IMG/VR virus record: IMGVR_UViG_3300043449_002204
Coordinates: 1 to 64,000 of that record
Reading direction: 5' to 3' (one strand)
Length of the DNA: 64,000 nucleotides
DNA from: a virus
Numbering within the stretch: position 1 is the stretch's first letter; each line of letters starts with the position of its first letter. Of the stretch, positions 13,301 to 22,027 are shown in pieces. Position numbers and translations under genes: made by a program. Under the pieces are notes generated by a model. That model did no database searches. It was given only the letters and a program-made list of their open reading frames with translations, and was not told the DNA's origin.

Positions 13301-16300
13301 CCGTAAGTTGTCCTACAATTAATTTAGATAATTGTGTCATATTTAACGCACAAGATGGTGGTATTGGCGTAACCGATACTTTATATTCTTATGATTTTTC
13401 AACAAACACATCTATACCAATACCATTAATTAACGGTCAAAATATATTTAACGCAGTTGCAAATACATCACAAAAACTATGGATTTATGGTTCTTATCCA
13501 GGAGTTGGTACTACTATTAGAGAATGGGATATCACTTTATCACCATTTACCTCAACATTCAATAGGTCTATTATAGGTGTTTCATCTATATATGGTAACA
13601 GTACTAATGGATTAGTCGCAATTGATAACTTTACATTACTAAGTGTTACCGGCTCAACCGCCGGTTCTCAGAGTGTTGTATCTTTGAATATTTCAAACTA
13701 CACAACAAATATACCAACATATACTAAGCTTTTTGATTTACCGTCAAATAGAACTATTCATAGTGATTTAATATTTACTCAAACTAATAAGATTATTATT
13801 ACCACAACTCAATCAACCCCAACTTCGGAAAGATATATAACACAATATGATTTATTTGGTAACATTGAGGTTGATGTTCTAATACCTCAGGGTACTTTAT
13901 CAAGTAATCCACAAGGGTATTCAATGTTTGTGGTTTCTAACAATTTATACTTAGTGGTTTCAAATGGTGCTCCGGCATTTATCAGACAAATTAATTTAAA
14001 CTCACCATATAATATCACGCCAAGTGGTCAATTACCAGCTATTTCATTTGATATTTCACAATCACCAGAATGTATAACAGTTGAATTTATCCCGATTACA
14101 AAAACTCCAACTCCTACGTCGACTCAAACCCCAACTCCGACGCAAACCATAACCATAACACCAACATCAGGCAATACATTAACTCAAACACCAACATCTA
14201 CCCCAACAAATACTATTACACAAACTCCAACAACAACTAAAACCCCAACAAATACCACAACGGTTACTCCTACCGTAACACCAACTATAACTGTAACTCC
14301 AACTAATACAAATACCCCAACTGTTACAGTAACTCAAACTTCACAAACTTGTTTTTGTTATACTTTTTATAATATATCACAGGCCACAACAGGTTTAGTT
14401 AATTATACAGGTTGTAACTTAACAACAGGAACTCTTACCATTCCGGCCCAAAGTTTCGAAAGACTATGTGTTCTTGAAAATGCATTTTCTGCAAATACCG
14501 CAATACGAGAATACGTTGATTCAGTTTGTTCCGCATCAATTTGTCCTAATTTAGAACTACAACAATGTAGCATTTTAACAGTACCAACGGGAGGAAATTA
14601 TTCCGGAGTATGGACTGAAATAAATAAAGAAGGAGACTTTGTTGAATACTACCCTTCTTCTGGTAGAACAACCGTAGTTTATGGAATGGCCAAAACAAAT
14701 TCTTTAGTTTGGGTTTATGGTACTTTTGGTGGATTAGTTAGATTAAGAGAATGGACAATAACTGAAAATCCTTACTCGTCTGTGGTTAATAGGACGTTAG
14801 TCATAACCACATTATGGGCAGATACCGAAAATGGTTTAGCGGCAGTAAATAATAATGCATTAATATCCACAACCGGAACTTCGACAAATTCAACAGTCGT
14901 TCAAGTAGTTGTTACACCGTCAATAACAATAACCAGATTATTTGATTTGGAACCTAATGTTAGAATCTCAGGAGATATATTATTTACCACAACAGGCAAA
15001 ATAATAATTGCAGTATTAAATACAACCAATAATCAAAGGTTTATTCGTCAATATGACGTTACAGGTTATTTAGAATCTTCAACTTCCGACGTTTCATCAT
15101 TATTACCTAATCCTATTTTATTGTTTGTATCATCAGGAAGATTATACGCCACAAGACAAAATATCACTAATAGTGTAATATATGAAGTTTCTTTAGATTC
15201 TCCTTTTGGTCTTACATTGTCAACAGGTAATTTGTTCAATAGTTTTAATGATTTAGCACAAAGTCCAAGTTGTATAAGTATTGAAATGGTTCCTTTAACA
15301 AGAACTCCAACTCCTACAATATCATTGACACCAACAATTACTCCTACATCACAAACTCCGACTGCAACACCTACAAGAACTGCAACACCTACAAGAACTT
15401 CAACTATAACTCCAACAAGAAGTGTTACACCTACAAGAACTCCAACTATAACTCCAACAAGAAGTGTCACACCTACTAGAACTCCAACTAGAACAGTTAC
15501 ACCTACTAGAACTCCAACTATAACTATAACAAGAAGTGTCACACCTACTAGAACTCCAACTAGAACAGTTACTCCAACTAGAACAGTTACTCCAACTAGA
15601 ACAACAACAATTACTCCTACCATATCATTTACTCCAAGTATGACTTTAACACCTAGTCCTACTTCATTAGGTGTTGCCGCACTACCGATGATGATTGGTA
15701 CTTCTAGCGATAGTTTAACCACATATTTATTAAGATATGATGTGTCAACAAACACTTTTGAAACATTAATTTCGGCAGGTGTAGGGATATTACCATCTAG
15801 AGACATCGCTTGTACAACAACTAAATTCTGGTTATCAAACACAGGTACCGGTAATATAATTAAAGAATATAGTTATACCGCATCTCCATTTAATTACGTT
15901 GAATTAAGGACGATAAATGTTCCGGTTACAATAGGGGAAGGTATGTCAGTTAGAACTTCAAATGGTGTTGATTATTTAATAGTTAACACAGGTACCACGA
16001 CACCGACTATCGTAGAATTGAACATAACCTCATCTACCGCCACTGCAACTGCTAAATTTGATTTACCGTCCGATAGGACTATTTTAGTGGATATGATGTA
16101 TACCAATACAGATAAATTAATAATTTCAAACTACTCAGGCGCAAATTCTAATGATGGTTTTTTAACACAATATAATTATACCACAGGGAACAAAGAAATA
16201 GATTTATTTTATAATACGTCATTAGGTTATGACTCACCAAGGTCTTATTTTGTTTCAGGTGGCACAATTTTTAGTATCAACAATTCAATTACACCAATTA

Positions 16301-16422
16301 TTTATCAATGGAATTCTAATAGTAATATATTCCCATCAAGTACTTTTAATTTCGCTCCTCAATCAGTATTTATACGTGGTGCGGCCCAACCTCAACAAGT
16401 TATTGACACCAATTTCACATAA
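4321..16422 (+). CDS. 4033-residue modular Thr/Pro-linker protein with eight propeller-like modules
   Basis: An independent start at 4321 opens a complete N-terminal domain (to about 4510). Thr/Pro linkers then alternate with three kinds of module. Propeller-like modules of about 240 residues lie at about 4897-5593, 6283-6960, 9061-9783, 10036-10755, 12011-12733, 13330-14085, 14564-15289 and 15670-16419. They share YxYD, DIA, LW, a 'EW.ITLSPF' motif, 'GDxxxTxTxK', 'ITQY' and a closing SQ...C. Small Cys modules starting CxC(F/Y) lie at 5713-5910, 7201-7404, 8098-8306, 11794-11992, 13108-13313 and 14347-14545. CC-type modules lie at 7630-7875 and 11026-11557. No signal peptide or membrane segment is visible. 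A very long virion fibre or surface decoration is the likeliest role; this is inference. It could also be a decoy or a secreted adhesin. The family is not one I can name. Confidence 0.85.
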   Translation: MQTALINSVNFTGQVAVITFYPQTGGTVNIGSQTIPFYYAADYVCGLYNLYFPYYNTTCTYELLCPTPTPTATITQTPTNTQTPTTTSTITLTPTITPTNTLTPTPSIIFCVDCVESGYTYVFECAPTPSITKTPSVTPTITYTPTQTSTNTPTITKTPTSTPTITQTPTNTVTQTPTRTITPTPTKLINVPECAVIFNSGQNVYFYEVDTNTTTQLTVPDVPSFTTNDIAHTTTKLWMAGSNSIYEWNITLSPFTAVFNTIITIPTIFIGPGLGSINNTTLIAVDESINPASVITLDVSSSPAVITYQFDMLPNRYVSGDILLTTTNKVLITNYSYVPPFEQYITQYNYLTGEPEVDIQISPTISAPWGIFEDNNEIYIMNGSSSNNVFHINRNYPYTITLTGDTGYPVYGASQVPSCLTVDFIPQITPTPTNTPTSTPTNTITSTPTVTSTKTPTPTKTPVTCECFVIEAVGANAVIEYFKCGSGGQFETKLVELNRPFRVCLENSGVTATAGIIQVSNFGNCVDGQCSSPTPTPTVTQTPTNTQTQTQTPTNTQTQTITSTLTLTPTTTETPTNTTTPTTTETPTNTTTVTPTATTTITVTPTNTETQTPTATETPTPTNTPTLTETPTNTVTQTPTETPTNTPTITPTPFCIDTCSILYVDASSIIYEYDYVTETSIQVLDTKLRLVDIAHSSSKLFANTSNIIYRYDLTFCPLTITPIDSINRSFLGDGLFAIDDDTLIIINTQSITQQTVQQLTYSTNTITPKFSLPETLSIRGDFILTTTNKFIISMFSGINNYILQYDYTTGEQEVFFQVSQPISGFFEYGSSIYAVNTAGVIFEVILDSPWGLSPTSLDPFVYLGIVKGISQVQSCLPISFSKVTPTPTSTPTPTPTPTTTETPTNTVTPTTTESSTPTQTPTTTETPTNTVTTTETPTNTVTTTETPTNTATPTPTPTTDCFCYTFVNTDPSDKHNVSGKDCNNVNFAYSLQPAGSEGDTVSLCASSSLVFDPEVAIFNNGICEGFCGTPTPTPTSTETPTPTITETPTQTPTETPTSTVTPTETPTSTVTPTETPTNTVTVTPTSTVTMTPTVTSTPTPTITEYKPAIRTFSGCCFPYEIFKLYEIPGLTADTIVENTVYYVESPVFSGCATNISDTFTQNNYLFNGITAQTSCSGCTSSVPCPSSTPTPTVTSTPTPTPTVTETPTNTVTPTVTETPTNTTTVTTTVTPTETPTSTQTPTQTPTNTRTLTPTRTPIICVCYSVTNLSPFFSSYTGLLCNGSPAGGIPIGPNATITNCYAKDSLIDLSGSGNIIFIENGECDGSIVCPTRTPTPTRTSTPTPTPTNTETPTVTPTPTNTETPTNTVTTTETPTNTTTPTNTETQTPTMTPTPTETLCCTSWTLYGDYGNLVDSGFVFSKPPIVAGSTSIVIPQGTLSPSTNLVGMILQLTSVNPPLPVEFVTIQTSTYNSLNFTFNLTFTPPLNNTLGGSVNSVSYVIYESQTEFLINNCDGSNSTIYLGINQTYVALCAYNVQVIGGLGYSESDPSCICLTQTPTNTPTPTQTPTNTVTSTPTQTLPICIEGCNPIFRNNLNGNLYLYNMLTDTSTILPGSSTTGSIATGNPNFYWTLNGLTITQYDLTLCPFTGITQTNQFDINVNLNAMTSSGNTILIGAINTVPVSIYQYDISGPTPITTLMFTLPLGNPQYSVSSIYLTNTGKLIVALGQQNFALGVFTYSLIQLSYPDGTPELTISLPSLNSSGPNGITSIFTYNNQIYITRGVTGEIYSISLSSPYNLNLYNDTGLSASNLLQSMDCRNVNFIPETPTPTPTKTSTQTPTKTPTNSPTNTVTQTKTPTNTRTQTPTNTPTTTETPTNTPTTTETPTSTVTITPTSTLTITPTKTPPPCFSSCDVVLLDNVGRVYFYNNITNTIFFTGIDAPAGSDIAHTNNRIWINNGTNLFQYDITLCPFSVISATTISVSPTTLGAGLFAINDTTLIANTGIIPTNSIIEIDVSDPLSPVITTKFPLISGRRVAGDYVLTNTGKLIVSNFNSSNTQYITQYNYITSVTPPIDNNIDIVISPTITTPYGLYQYGSDFYILNSTGTQYIIGLTEPYTLTQVQTIPLPSGVINPSYFGASQLYGCITDSIVAVTPTPTQTPTQTATPTLTSTPTVTITPTTTETPTSTQTPTNTETPTSTQTPTNTETTTNTPTNTETPTNTPTNTETPTNTPTVTPTKTYYPPSRLWFSACCSNEIFEIYNIPGIIAAGINIGDTLYVNSESGTPQYVDNGNYSINTPTGSIFLNISDFVGADSSYFTVGTILTGPGSGLVTTATIISFDIETGVITTNVGLDYSNLIPIPVTILINVSTYYSSGIGFTGCATVINQTETNNVYHYIVFVPQTDCPTCFNSYPCPSSTPTPTVTSTPTVTPTPTQTETPTQTPTSTITSTPTITSTPTITSTSTPTVTSTGTLTPTVTSTGTLTPTVTPSPFTCNCFTFFNTSNSQNGTVNYTGCTGIAGVTTVAAGDYTQLCVRASAYTLSAPITIVYLNGDCSTGICPEITINPCYPYILHGVNRLVYTYDPVTNTQIPLPISILSTNLFDIATNDNYLWIFGEFQIGGIGIKEYTISTSPFTASLNRFITTTSPLFTAQGVLAAINNGTLLSTSGNSNSLVTLDISNPLTTSVTPQFLFNTAPNRVVRGDLIYTNTNKIIASTYTASTPAQSFITQYDFNGNVELEIQFGNVSNGFSYYIFGSQFYLISNSTTVNSQRFLRNLTEPYAQTSLSSLTIPIIGIAQSVNCLDENFIPPSPTPTKTPTPTPTPTRTSTQTPTKTSTQTSTPTITQTPTTTQTPTITVTNTQTPTNTQTPTNTVTITSTSTQTPTITRTSTQTPTITRTSTQTNTPTQTQTATVTITLTTTPTPTNTPNLLSCTCYNFFNNTTTNGSVQYYDCNGIYNNITITGASYAQLCVSGNPTNPQYTATTQIGIIYQLGDCTVSCPTINLDNCVIFNAQDGGIGVTDTLYSYDFSTNTSIPIPLINGQNIFNAVANTSQKLWIYGSYPGVGTTIREWDITLSPFTSTFNRSIIGVSSIYGNSTNGLVAIDNFTLLSVTGSTAGSQSVVSLNISNYTTNIPTYTKLFDLPSNRTIHSDLIFTQTNKIIITTTQSTPTSERYITQYDLFGNIEVDVLIPQGTLSSNPQGYSMFVVSNNLYLVVSNGAPAFIRQINLNSPYNITPSGQLPAISFDISQSPECITVEFIPITKTPTPTSTQTPTPTQTITITPTSGNTLTQTPTSTPTNTITQTPTTTKTPTNTTTVTPTVTPTITVTPTNTNTPTVTVTQTSQTCFCYTFYNISQATTGLVNYTGCNLTTGTLTIPAQSFERLCVLENAFSANTAIREYVDSVCSASICPNLELQQCSILTVPTGGNYSGVWTEINKEGDFVEYYPSSGRTTVVYGMAKTNSLVWVYGTFGGLVRLREWTITENPYSSVVNRTLVITTLWADTENGLAAVNNNALISTTGTSTNSTVVQVVVTPSITITRLFDLEPNVRISGDILFTTTGKIIIAVLNTTNNQRFIRQYDVTGYLESSTSDVSSLLPNPILLFVSSGRLYATRQNITNSVIYEVSLDSPFGLTLSTGNLFNSFNDLAQSPSCISIEMVPLTRTPTPTISLTPTITPTSQTPTATPTRTATPTRTSTITPTRSVTPTRTPTITPTRSVTPTRTPTRTVTPTRTPTITITRSVTPTRTPTRTVTPTRTVTPTRTTTITPTISFTPSMTLTPSPTSLGVAALPMMIGTSSDSLTTYLLRYDVSTNTFETLISAGVGILPSRDIACTTTKFWLSNTGTGNIIKEYSYTASPFNYVELRTINVPVTIGEGMSVRTSNGVDYLIVNTGTTTPTIVELNITSSTATATAKFDLPSDRTILVDMMYTNTDKLIISNYSGANSNDGFLTQYNYTTGNKEIDLFYNTSLGYDSPRSYFVSGGTIFSINNSITPIIYQWNSNSNIFPSSTFNFAPQSVFIRGAAQPQQVIDTNFT
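7081..7170 (+). repeat. 30-bp in-frame tandem repeat (three copies)
   Basis: Copies at 7081-7110, 7111-7140 and 7141-7170 encode the [10 protein letters not shown]-type decapeptide. The last two copies are identical at the DNA level, which points to recent duplication. Confidence 0.85.
7471..7550 (+). repeat. 30-bp in-frame tandem repeat (two and two-thirds copies)
   Basis: Units at 7471-7500 and 7501-7530 are identical and a partial third follows to 7550. They encode [10 protein letters not shown]-type decapeptides in the linker before a CC-type Cys module. Confidence 0.85.
10921..11010 (+). repeat. 30-bp in-frame tandem repeat (three copies)
   Basis: Units at 10921-10950, 10951-10980 and 10981-11010 encode [10 protein letters not shown]-type decapeptides. 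The first differs from the others by one base. A related duplication ([12 protein letters not shown] type) lies immediately upstream at about 10860-10920. Confidence 0.85.
11701..11776 (+). repeat. 30-bp in-frame tandem repeat
   Basis: Units at 11701-11730 and 11731-11760 and a partial unit to 11776 encode [10 protein letters not shown]-type decapeptides. It is the only linker seen here with regularly spaced glycine. Confidence 0.8.
12961..13020 (+). repeat. 30-bp in-frame tandem repeat (two identical copies)
   Basis: Positions 12961-12990 and 12991-13020 are identical and encode a [10 protein letters not shown]-type decapeptide. Arg replaces the Glu found in linkers further upstream. Confidence 0.85.
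15361..15620 (+). repeat. Arg-rich Thr/Pro linker (TPTRT repeats)
   Basis: This linker is built from TPTRT, SVTPTR and TRTV units, giving about one Arg every five or six residues and no acidic residue. It separates the seventh and eighth propeller-like modules. The repeated use of the same codons shows tandem expansion of short units. Confidence 0.8.
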
Positions 16423-16436
16423 ACCAAACTAAAAAG

Positions 16437-16444
16437 TATTTATA
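16437..16444 (+). promoter_or_regulatory. TATTTATA element upstream of the 109-residue gene
   Basis: TATTTATA lies 15 nt before the ATG at 16460, in the short gap after the 4033-residue gene. The same octamer, or a one-base variant, precedes several other starts in this window on the coding strand (near 22006, 41421, 43787, 44422, 49277 and 53919). It could be a promoter or a translation-initiation element; which one cannot be told from sequence alone. Confidence 0.35.
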
Positions 16445-16459
16445 ATAAAATAAAACAAT

Positions 16460-16789
16460 ATGACATTTTCAGCACTAACATGTATGACCGTTACGGGAAC
16501 TTCATTGTCACCTAATGCGACTATTCAAGTTTTTTCTGATTATGATAATTTTTCAGTACCGTTTGATTCGGTTCCACTGTCAGCAATAACAGGTAATCAA
16601 TGCCCGTTTACTTTAACAGGAATACCTGAATTTACAACTGTTATACTATTACGAGACCCTGCAACGGCATGCTGTTTATATATCACAATCGTATGTTGTG
16701 ATTATAAACAATTCCAACACGGTTTATGCTTTGAATTCCAAGATTATCAATCATACTATTTCCAAGACCAATTCCAAGGTGGAGGATAA
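16460..16789 (+). CDS. Small Cys-containing phage protein of unknown function
   Basis: This 109-residue protein lies 37 nt after the 4033-residue gene and 20 nt before the first of two paralogous fibre-like genes. The N-terminal part is beta-rich, with a motif of the type 'NQCPFTLTGIPEFTTVILLRDPATACCLYITIVCC'; the C-terminal part is aromatic and Gln-rich (QDYQSYYFQDQFQGGG). No signal peptide or membrane segment is convincing, although the Cys-rich ILLRD...ITIVCC stretch is hydrophobic. Its position suggests a fibre accessory or adaptor, which is inference. I do not recognise the family. Confidence 0.7.
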   Translation: MTFSALTCMTVTGTSLSPNATIQVFSDYDNFSVPFDSVPLSAITGNQCPFTLTGIPEFTTVILLRDPATACCLYITIVCCDYKQFQHGLCFEFQDYQSYYFQDQFQGGG

Positions 16790-16809
16790 AAAAAAATATA
16801 ATATAAAAG

Positions 16810-17859
16810 ATGTTTTTAACAGATAGACAACAAGCGGTAAGTGTTAATCCAACGGATTTTATTCACATTGTTAACACCGCATCGACATTAACAAACGCGG
16901 CTGGCGATTCATTTAAAGCCCAAATATCTCAAATTTTTGAGTTAACTGCAGGATGTTGTTTGACCGCAGCAACTTTTAATAATGGTACAATAACTTTTAA
17001 TAATGCCACTGGTGGTACCGCATTTACCGTAACAGGATTAAGTTTTACGGGAGGTTCAGGTAGTTGTATTAATGAATTATACGTTAACAATATTTTTCCT
17101 TGTTCTTTAAATATTAATATTCAACCTCAAAGTCAAGGTAAAGTATTTTTTGGGTCAATGAGCGGGGCCAGTGGTTTCACAGTTGACCATGTATCTGAAA
17201 CTGAACAAGTGGCAACTAGATTAGGATTAAATACAAATACTCCCGAATACACATTGGATTTTTATAGTTACGACAGGAGAAGTAGATTATTTTATGATGA
17301 TAGTAATCCAACTTTACCATCTCTACATAGTTTAACATTTTCAGGAGATTCATCTTTGTCTATTCAGTTTGGAGCATTTTCTTCCGGAAGTTGGGGTATC
17401 GCTCTAGCCGCCAGAGGTGACCTTAATACAACTTACGACTATATTGGTGCTCAAGGTGAAACTTCATTATTTTCATCAACTTATGCTAATGGAATAAATA
17501 TTATTAGTCAAGTAACTAATAACTCATCAATAAGACCTACAGAAGATTATATAAGATTTTATGCCGGAACTAGTCCTGGTGCTGCAAACTATCAACCTCA
17601 TATACATATACAAGGTAGTGGAGCAACTAGAGGATTTATGGGTATTGGTCAAGGTAACACAAGTCCAACTTCATTAGTAGATATTAGTGGTACTACAGGA
17701 TATGACCAATTAAGATTACGTACTCAATATAATCCAACATCAAGTGCAGATGCCAATGGAAATGTTGGTGACATTTGTTGGGGTTTAAATGGTGCAACAC
17801 CTTACATATATTTGAAAACTGCGGGTGGTTGGATTAGAAGTATATTAACAGGATTCTAA
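16810..17859 (+). CDS. Fibre-like structural protein, paralogue of the next gene
   Basis: This 349-residue protein and its 373-residue neighbour are paralogues. They share an N-terminal 'DFIHI...SFKAQISQ' segment ending in CC, a central GGSGSCIN...NNIFPC block, a GASGFTV motif, QPHIHI and a C-terminal GFMGIGQGN..PTSLVDISG motif. The last resembles the 'GNVGIGTTSP..LDVNG' motif common near the ends of phage tail fibres and before chaperone domains. It ends with GGWIRSIL. A receptor-binding or distal fibre role is inferred from this motif and from position after the giant adhesins. It has no Thr/Pro linkers. The enzyme class, if any, cannot be told. Confidence 0.75.
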   Translation: MFLTDRQQAVSVNPTDFIHIVNTASTLTNAAGDSFKAQISQIFELTAGCCLTAATFNNGTITFNNATGGTAFTVTGLSFTGGSGSCINELYVNNIFPCSLNINIQPQSQGKVFFGSMSGASGFTVDHVSETEQVATRLGLNTNTPEYTLDFYSYDRRSRLFYDDSNPTLPSLHSLTFSGDSSLSIQFGAFSSGSWGIALAARGDLNTTYDYIGAQGETSLFSSTYANGINIISQVTNNSSIRPTEDYIRFYAGTSPGAANYQPHIHIQGSGATRGFMGIGQGNTSPTSLVDISGTTGYDQLRLRTQYNPTSSADANGNVGDICWGLNGATPYIYLKTAGGWIRSILTGF

Positions 17860-17870
17860 AATATTATATC

Positions 17871-18992
17871 ATGGCAATATTAACAGAACAAATTAAGGCA
17901 AGTGCCGTTACATTGAACGATTTTGTACACATCGCAAGAGCCGATAATGTTCAAAGTGATAACGGGTCTTCATATAAAGCAACAATTTCTCAACTTATTG
18001 ATGCCGAATCTTGTTGTTTGGATAGTGGTGAATATATACAATCCGCAAATACCATAAACTTATATGGTTTATCAGATACATTATCTCTACAAATACAAAA
18101 TGTCAACATATTCAGTGGGGGCTCAGCTAGCTGTATTAACAATTTTTATTTAAATCAAATAATTCCATGTATTGACAATATTAATATCCATCCGGTTTCG
18201 GTAAATAATAGAAGGACTTATTTTGGTAGTAATAATGGCGCTTCCGGTTTCACTGTGTTTCATACAATTGTTCAGAATAACCCAGCCAGCGGAGGTATAC
18301 CTTTCACTTATACAAAACTAATGTTAAATACAAACACAATAATTGATTCTACAAGTTTTTCTTTATTAAGTAAAGACAAAAAGTCAGGATGGTATTTTTA
18401 CGATAACTTTAATAGTTCTAGTCTTTCTAATTTTATAGATATTCAAGAACCAATAATTAATAGCCCTAGCGATAGTAATTCAACCGCAATGGCGATTATT
18501 ACACCTGGTAGTGATAGTAATAACAAAGTAGGTGGTGTTATGGGTATTGTTGGTCAATTTGATAATACTTTAGGTTATTATGGTCAACCTTCAGATTCTT
18601 TCTTATCCACAACAACCCATTCAAATGGGTTAAATATTGTCTCTACAGATGTAGAAACTGATGATAGCGGATTTATTAGATTTTATTTAGGTTGTGATTA
18701 TACTTTATGTGATGAACAACCTCATATACATATAGATGGAGATACAGGTACAAAAGGGTTTATTGGTTTTGGTAGAAACAATATTAACCCAACTTCATTA
18801 GTTGATATTAACGGAGCAAATGCTAATAATAATGTTGTGGGTTTTAGAAATTTTAGACTTAGAACCTCATATACACCACCAAACCAATTCGATATCACTA
18901 TTCCACCTGGAACAATATCATGGGATGATACCGGAATTTATATAAAAGTAAACTCAGCGGCTTGGAGAAAATTACCAATGTCTACATTCTAA
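17871..18992 (+). CDS. Fibre-like structural protein, paralogue of the preceding gene
   Basis: This 373-residue protein starts 11 nt after its paralogue. It shares the N-terminal 'DFVHIARADN...SYKATISQL' segment with CC, the GGSASCIN..LNQIIPC block, NGASGFTV, QPHIHIDGDTGTKGFIGFG and NPTSLVDING. It differs by a longer centre and a different C-terminus (AAWRKLPM). The pair looks like a tandem duplication that has diverged mostly in the middle, which would fit alternative receptor binding; this is inference. Its TAA stop directly abuts the stop codon of the convergent gene on the other strand. Confidence 0.75.
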   Translation: MAILTEQIKASAVTLNDFVHIARADNVQSDNGSSYKATISQLIDAESCCLDSGEYIQSANTINLYGLSDTLSLQIQNVNIFSGGSASCINNFYLNQIIPCIDNINIHPVSVNNRRTYFGSNNGASGFTVFHTIVQNNPASGGIPFTYTKLMLNTNTIIDSTSFSLLSKDKKSGWYFYDNFNSSSLSNFIDIQEPIINSPSDSNSTAMAIITPGSDSNNKVGGVMGIVGQFDNTLGYYGQPSDSFLSTTTHSNGLNIVSTDVETDDSGFIRFYLGCDYTLCDEQPHIHIDGDTGTKGFIGFGRNNINPTSLVDINGANANNNVVGFRNFRLRTSYTPPNQFDITIPPGTISWDDTGIYIKVNSAAWRKLPMSTF

Positions 18993-19592
18993 CTACCAAA
19001 TCTTTTCTTGTTTCATATATCCAAGAACACAACAATAAGCATCAGATTGGTCAAAGTTTTCCTTTTTTAGAGTGTTGTTACGTGTGTATTGCCACTGAAT
19101 TTGTGGTTCTTTTTTAGCAACCAAATCCCAAATTATTTGTTTCTTATCACAATCTTTTGGATACCCTCCAAATAATACGAATTTGTTTTTATCGTTTTGT
19201 TTTACTAATTCAGGAAATGCCCATTTACGAGAATTATATGTTGATATAAATTCAGGAACAATACCCAAGACATCGTATATTTCTTTGGTGATTAGTGTAT
19301 TGTATCTCAATAAGGTTTGAATGGTATAAACATTATTAGAATTTAACAAAGGTTCTTCAATTATAACATTCGTTATACCTAATCCTTTGTATTTTTCCAA
19401 TTTAGTTCTAAAAATCTCACTTTTTAAAAGTAGTTCTTTAATTTTGTTATCCTCCTTTGGTTTTGGTATCGGAGATATGTGAGTTAACTCTAAAAGTTGT
19501 TTTGTTTGTATATCGAATAACGCCCACCCGATGGTTTTTGTGCTCACATCTAATCCAAGAACTTTTGGACTTTCTTTTAAAGTTTGTTTCAT
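18993..19592 (-). CDS. RuvC-like Holliday junction resolvase/RNase H-fold nuclease
   Basis: This 199-residue protein carries the signature of the RuvC/RNase H fold: GLDVSTKTIGWALFD at residues 13-27 with catalytic-type Asp15, an acidic pair in the strand IIEEPL (Glu79/Glu80), and a C-terminal DQSDAY motif with Asp181 and Asp184. Such enzymes cut branched DNA, here probably clearing recombination and replication junctions before packaging, the job done in T4 by the unrelated endonuclease VII. It starts 3 nt after the 801-residue fibre gene, at the very end of the minus-strand tail operon, and its TAG stop abuts the plus-strand stop at 18992. Specificity (Holliday junction versus other branched DNA) is inferred. 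Confidence 0.8.
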   Translation of the reverse strand: MKQTLKESPKVLGLDVSTKTIGWALFDIQTKQLLELTHISPIPKPKEDNKIKELLLKSEIFRTKLEKYKGLGITNVIIEEPLLNSNNVYTIQTLLRYNTLITKEIYDVLGIVPEFISTYNSRKWAFPELVKQNDKNKFVLFGGYPKDCDKKQIIWDLVAKKEPQIQWQYTRNNTLKKENFDQSDAYCCVLGYMKQEKIW

Positions 19593-19595
19593 AAA

Positions 19596-22001
19596 TTAAA
19601 AATCAAATTTTACCAAAAATTGCTGAATACCCTGCCTTAATACAGGTGACTGCATTTTCGATATAATCATAAGATTTTTTTCATTATCGTAAAGACCAAT
19701 GTCGGTTATGTAGCTTTGTCCTCCCCTCCATGTCGGGTTTGATGGTGATAAAAATTCAGAGAAACTTAAATTTATCTTGTATCTCATTTCATAAATTGTT
19801 GCCTGAATATCAGTTTCTATATTACCATAAAAATAATATTCATCACCAAAATTAAGTGTCTGACCTGAAGGATTTAAACTTACCATAGGAATATAATCAT
19901 TAAGATTATAGTATTCTGCGGCGTCGTATAATTCTTGAGTAACAACAAATGTTGATGCAGTAATTCCACTTTGAACAATACATCCGTCAACTATTGTATT
20001 ACTTATTTGTGATGTAAAATCAATAATTTTCCATTCGTCGGGTACAGGCCTTTGTCCTGTTTCAACTAATTGACATATCACTTGAATATTTTCGGCAAAA
20101 AATCCTGACGTAATCGCACATCCTCCTCCACAACCAACACAAGATAAGCAAGGAAACTCGGGTCCAAATCTAACACTAACATTTTGGGGTATAGGATTAC
20201 CACAATCTAAATTAGGGCCTTGTTGTTTTGTGTAATAATTACAATGTAATGAATTTGTAAATCCATTTTCGTTAGAAAATCTGTAAGTAATATACATTGT
20301 TTGATTACTACCTGATAAAATTCCTGTTGTCGACGCATTATCATCACCACAGGTGTTTGGTGTTACTAATGAAACCCTTGGAGCTGGTAATGTCCAGTTT
20401 CTATTTGACTTATAGGACATTGCCGCAATTATCTCATCATCATCAATAATTATAAGTTTGTGGTCAGGAAATACTTTACCTACTCTACTTGGATATCCAT
20501 CATCATTTGCATTAGTATCCCATAAATGATAGTATCTCATACCAGGGTCATTCATGTCCTCATTTTTCTTTGAGGTCATATATTGTACTTGGAAAAGATT
20601 TAAGGTATCAAACCCTGGTGGGTCAACGTAAAATGTTTGTCCTTGACAACAGTTAGGATTTTTGTGCCACATTAACCAAGGTAAATGTACTTTGAAGTTT
20701 CTTCCTTGTCCTGTTGTATCTGCGGGTTGGTCTGGGTCATATGGTTCCATTGCAAATTTTTCACCATAAAACAAATCTATAGTTTGATTTGTATAGTGAA
20801 TGATGGCAATCGCCTTTTGTTCCTCAGGTGTTACAGTAATTCTATCATCAAATGAATTATTATAAAATACCAAACTACTATCGGTCTGTCCACTATCTGA
20901 CATATAACCAAAAAATTCTTTAGAACCAATATAACTTCTAGAATTAAAGTATGAATAACCTTGATATAAAGATGGTATTAGTCCAGCCGGGTCTTCCGAC
21001 CAAGGAATATTCATATTCCAAATCTTAACATCAAATTGGTCATAACCACAAATAGATTCAAAATTTATAACATCATCATTCCAATGTGCTTGTGGTGTAT
21101 AACTGTCATAAATCTCGGTCATATTTGGTGGGTAAATCAATAATCTCGCATAACAAGAACTATTAAATACCGTAAAATCAGGCGCCGGTCTATCTAAAAC
21201 TATCTCATCACCACAAACATCAACAATTCTATATGTAAGAATGTGATAACAACTAGACATCGTCATAGAACAATTAGGTACAGGTTCAGGTGGGCATAAA
21301 GGTACAGGAGTTGGTTCAGGACAAGGTGGGTTTGATGGTGTAGGTGTTGGAGTTACTAAACATGGGAATGGGTCTGGTACTTGTGCGGATGCCGATGGTG
21401 ATGGTGGTGGAGTTGCCGATGGTGGATATTGAATAGGAAAACATTCACAATTAGAAAATCCCGCTCCGTCATAATATATTGTCACCAAATCACCAGCTTG
21501 CGGTAGTCTTGTTGTATTTGCATTACATCCTCTATACGATATGGTAATTCTATCCGTACCATTTACGGTTGACATATTGGTAACATAATTAGAGTTAACA
21601 ACATATTGTCCATTAGTTAATACTGACCAAGATGTAGGTAATGATGATGTATTAGCATCAAAGAAACCCCTCATTACCGCAGTGTTAAACACAGGACTTA
21701 CAATCGAATCCATATATGGTATACCGTAAGTATTACCATTATTACCATCAACAAAATAAGGATACTTTACATATTGCTTATTAGATTGAGGGACACCTGA
21801 ATTGTTTTGGTCATTAAAACCCGCCTCTAAAATATTTGTATCAAACTGATTGTAAAAATCCGCCAAACCATTATATGAAACTTCACTATCACCTATTTGG
21901 AAATAAGCAATATTAAATTTACCTTGTGATAGTTTTTTTCGTCCAGCGTCGGTTAGTTTTGTATTAATTAATCCTGCCGTATTTTTGAGTATATATCCCA
22001 T
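19596..22001 (-). CDS. Baseplate/tail-fibre type structural protein
   Basis: This 801-residue protein begins MGYILKNTAGLINTKLTDAG, followed by RKKLSQGKFNIAYFQIGDSE. This pattern resembles N-terminal attachment domains of phage tail-collar fibre proteins, where an 'LT..G...LA...I.....G' motif is typical. A Pro/Ser/Thr/Cys-rich hinge lies near residues 195-245. The C-terminus (YITDIGLYDNEKNLMIISKM, then a QFLVKFDF end) matches a pattern I associate with T4-like virion proteins ('TIGLYND..LLAVAKLS..' and a '..KxDF' end). The centre carries many Cys residues (for example PCLSCVGCGGGCAI). It starts 26 nt after the preceding operon gene, with a TATTTATA element in the gap. The role is inferred as a fibre or fibre-anchoring protein. 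Confidence 0.7.
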   Translation of the reverse strand: MGYILKNTAGLINTKLTDAGRKKLSQGKFNIAYFQIGDSEVSYNGLADFYNQFDTNILEAGFNDQNNSGVPQSNKQYVKYPYFVDGNNGNTYGIPYMDSIVSPVFNTAVMRGFFDANTSSLPTSWSVLTNGQYVVNSNYVTNMSTVNGTDRITISYRGCNANTTRLPQAGDLVTIYYDGAGFSNCECFPIQYPPSATPPPSPSASAQVPDPFPCLVTPTPTPSNPPCPEPTPVPLCPPEPVPNCSMTMSSCYHILTYRIVDVCGDEIVLDRPAPDFTVFNSSCYARLLIYPPNMTEIYDSYTPQAHWNDDVINFESICGYDQFDVKIWNMNIPWSEDPAGLIPSLYQGYSYFNSRSYIGSKEFFGYMSDSGQTDSSLVFYNNSFDDRITVTPEEQKAIAIIHYTNQTIDLFYGEKFAMEPYDPDQPADTTGQGRNFKVHLPWLMWHKNPNCCQGQTFYVDPPGFDTLNLFQVQYMTSKKNEDMNDPGMRYYHLWDTNANDDGYPSRVGKVFPDHKLIIIDDDEIIAAMSYKSNRNWTLPAPRVSLVTPNTCGDDNASTTGILSGSNQTMYITYRFSNENGFTNSLHCNYYTKQQGPNLDCGNPIPQNVSVRFGPEFPCLSCVGCGGGCAITSGFFAENIQVICQLVETGQRPVPDEWKIIDFTSQISNTIVDGCIVQSGITASTFVVTQELYDAAEYYNLNDYIPMVSLNPSGQTLNFGDEYYFYGNIETDIQATIYEMRYKINLSFSEFLSPSNPTWRGGQSYITDIGLYDNEKNLMIISKMQSPVLRQGIQQFLVKFDF

Positions 22002-22005
22002 TGTC

Positions 22006-22013
22006 TATAAATA
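22006..22013 (-). promoter_or_regulatory. TATTTATA element 4 nt before the 801-residue gene
   Basis: On the coding strand the sequence reads TATTTATAGACAATG. It matches the octamer found at 43787 with the same 4-nt spacing to ATG. Promoter or translation-initiation element; function inferred from recurrence only. Confidence 0.35.
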
Positions 22014-22027
22014 TAGAAAAACTTTTT

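Noticed and set aside
1315-15842. Long antisense frames rich in Val-Gly (VGVSVLVGV type) opposite the linkers, for example 1315-1497, 1984-2352, 6930-7526, 8217-8519, 10797-11006 and 15066-15842
   Set aside because: They are the mechanical reverse complement of Thr/Pro codon repeats and contain no independent start context or domain.
2-18992. Diversity-generating retroelement acting on the fibre genes
   Set aside because: No reverse transcriptase frame and no template/variable repeat pair was seen in the window; the repeats differ by codon synonymy and tandem duplication.
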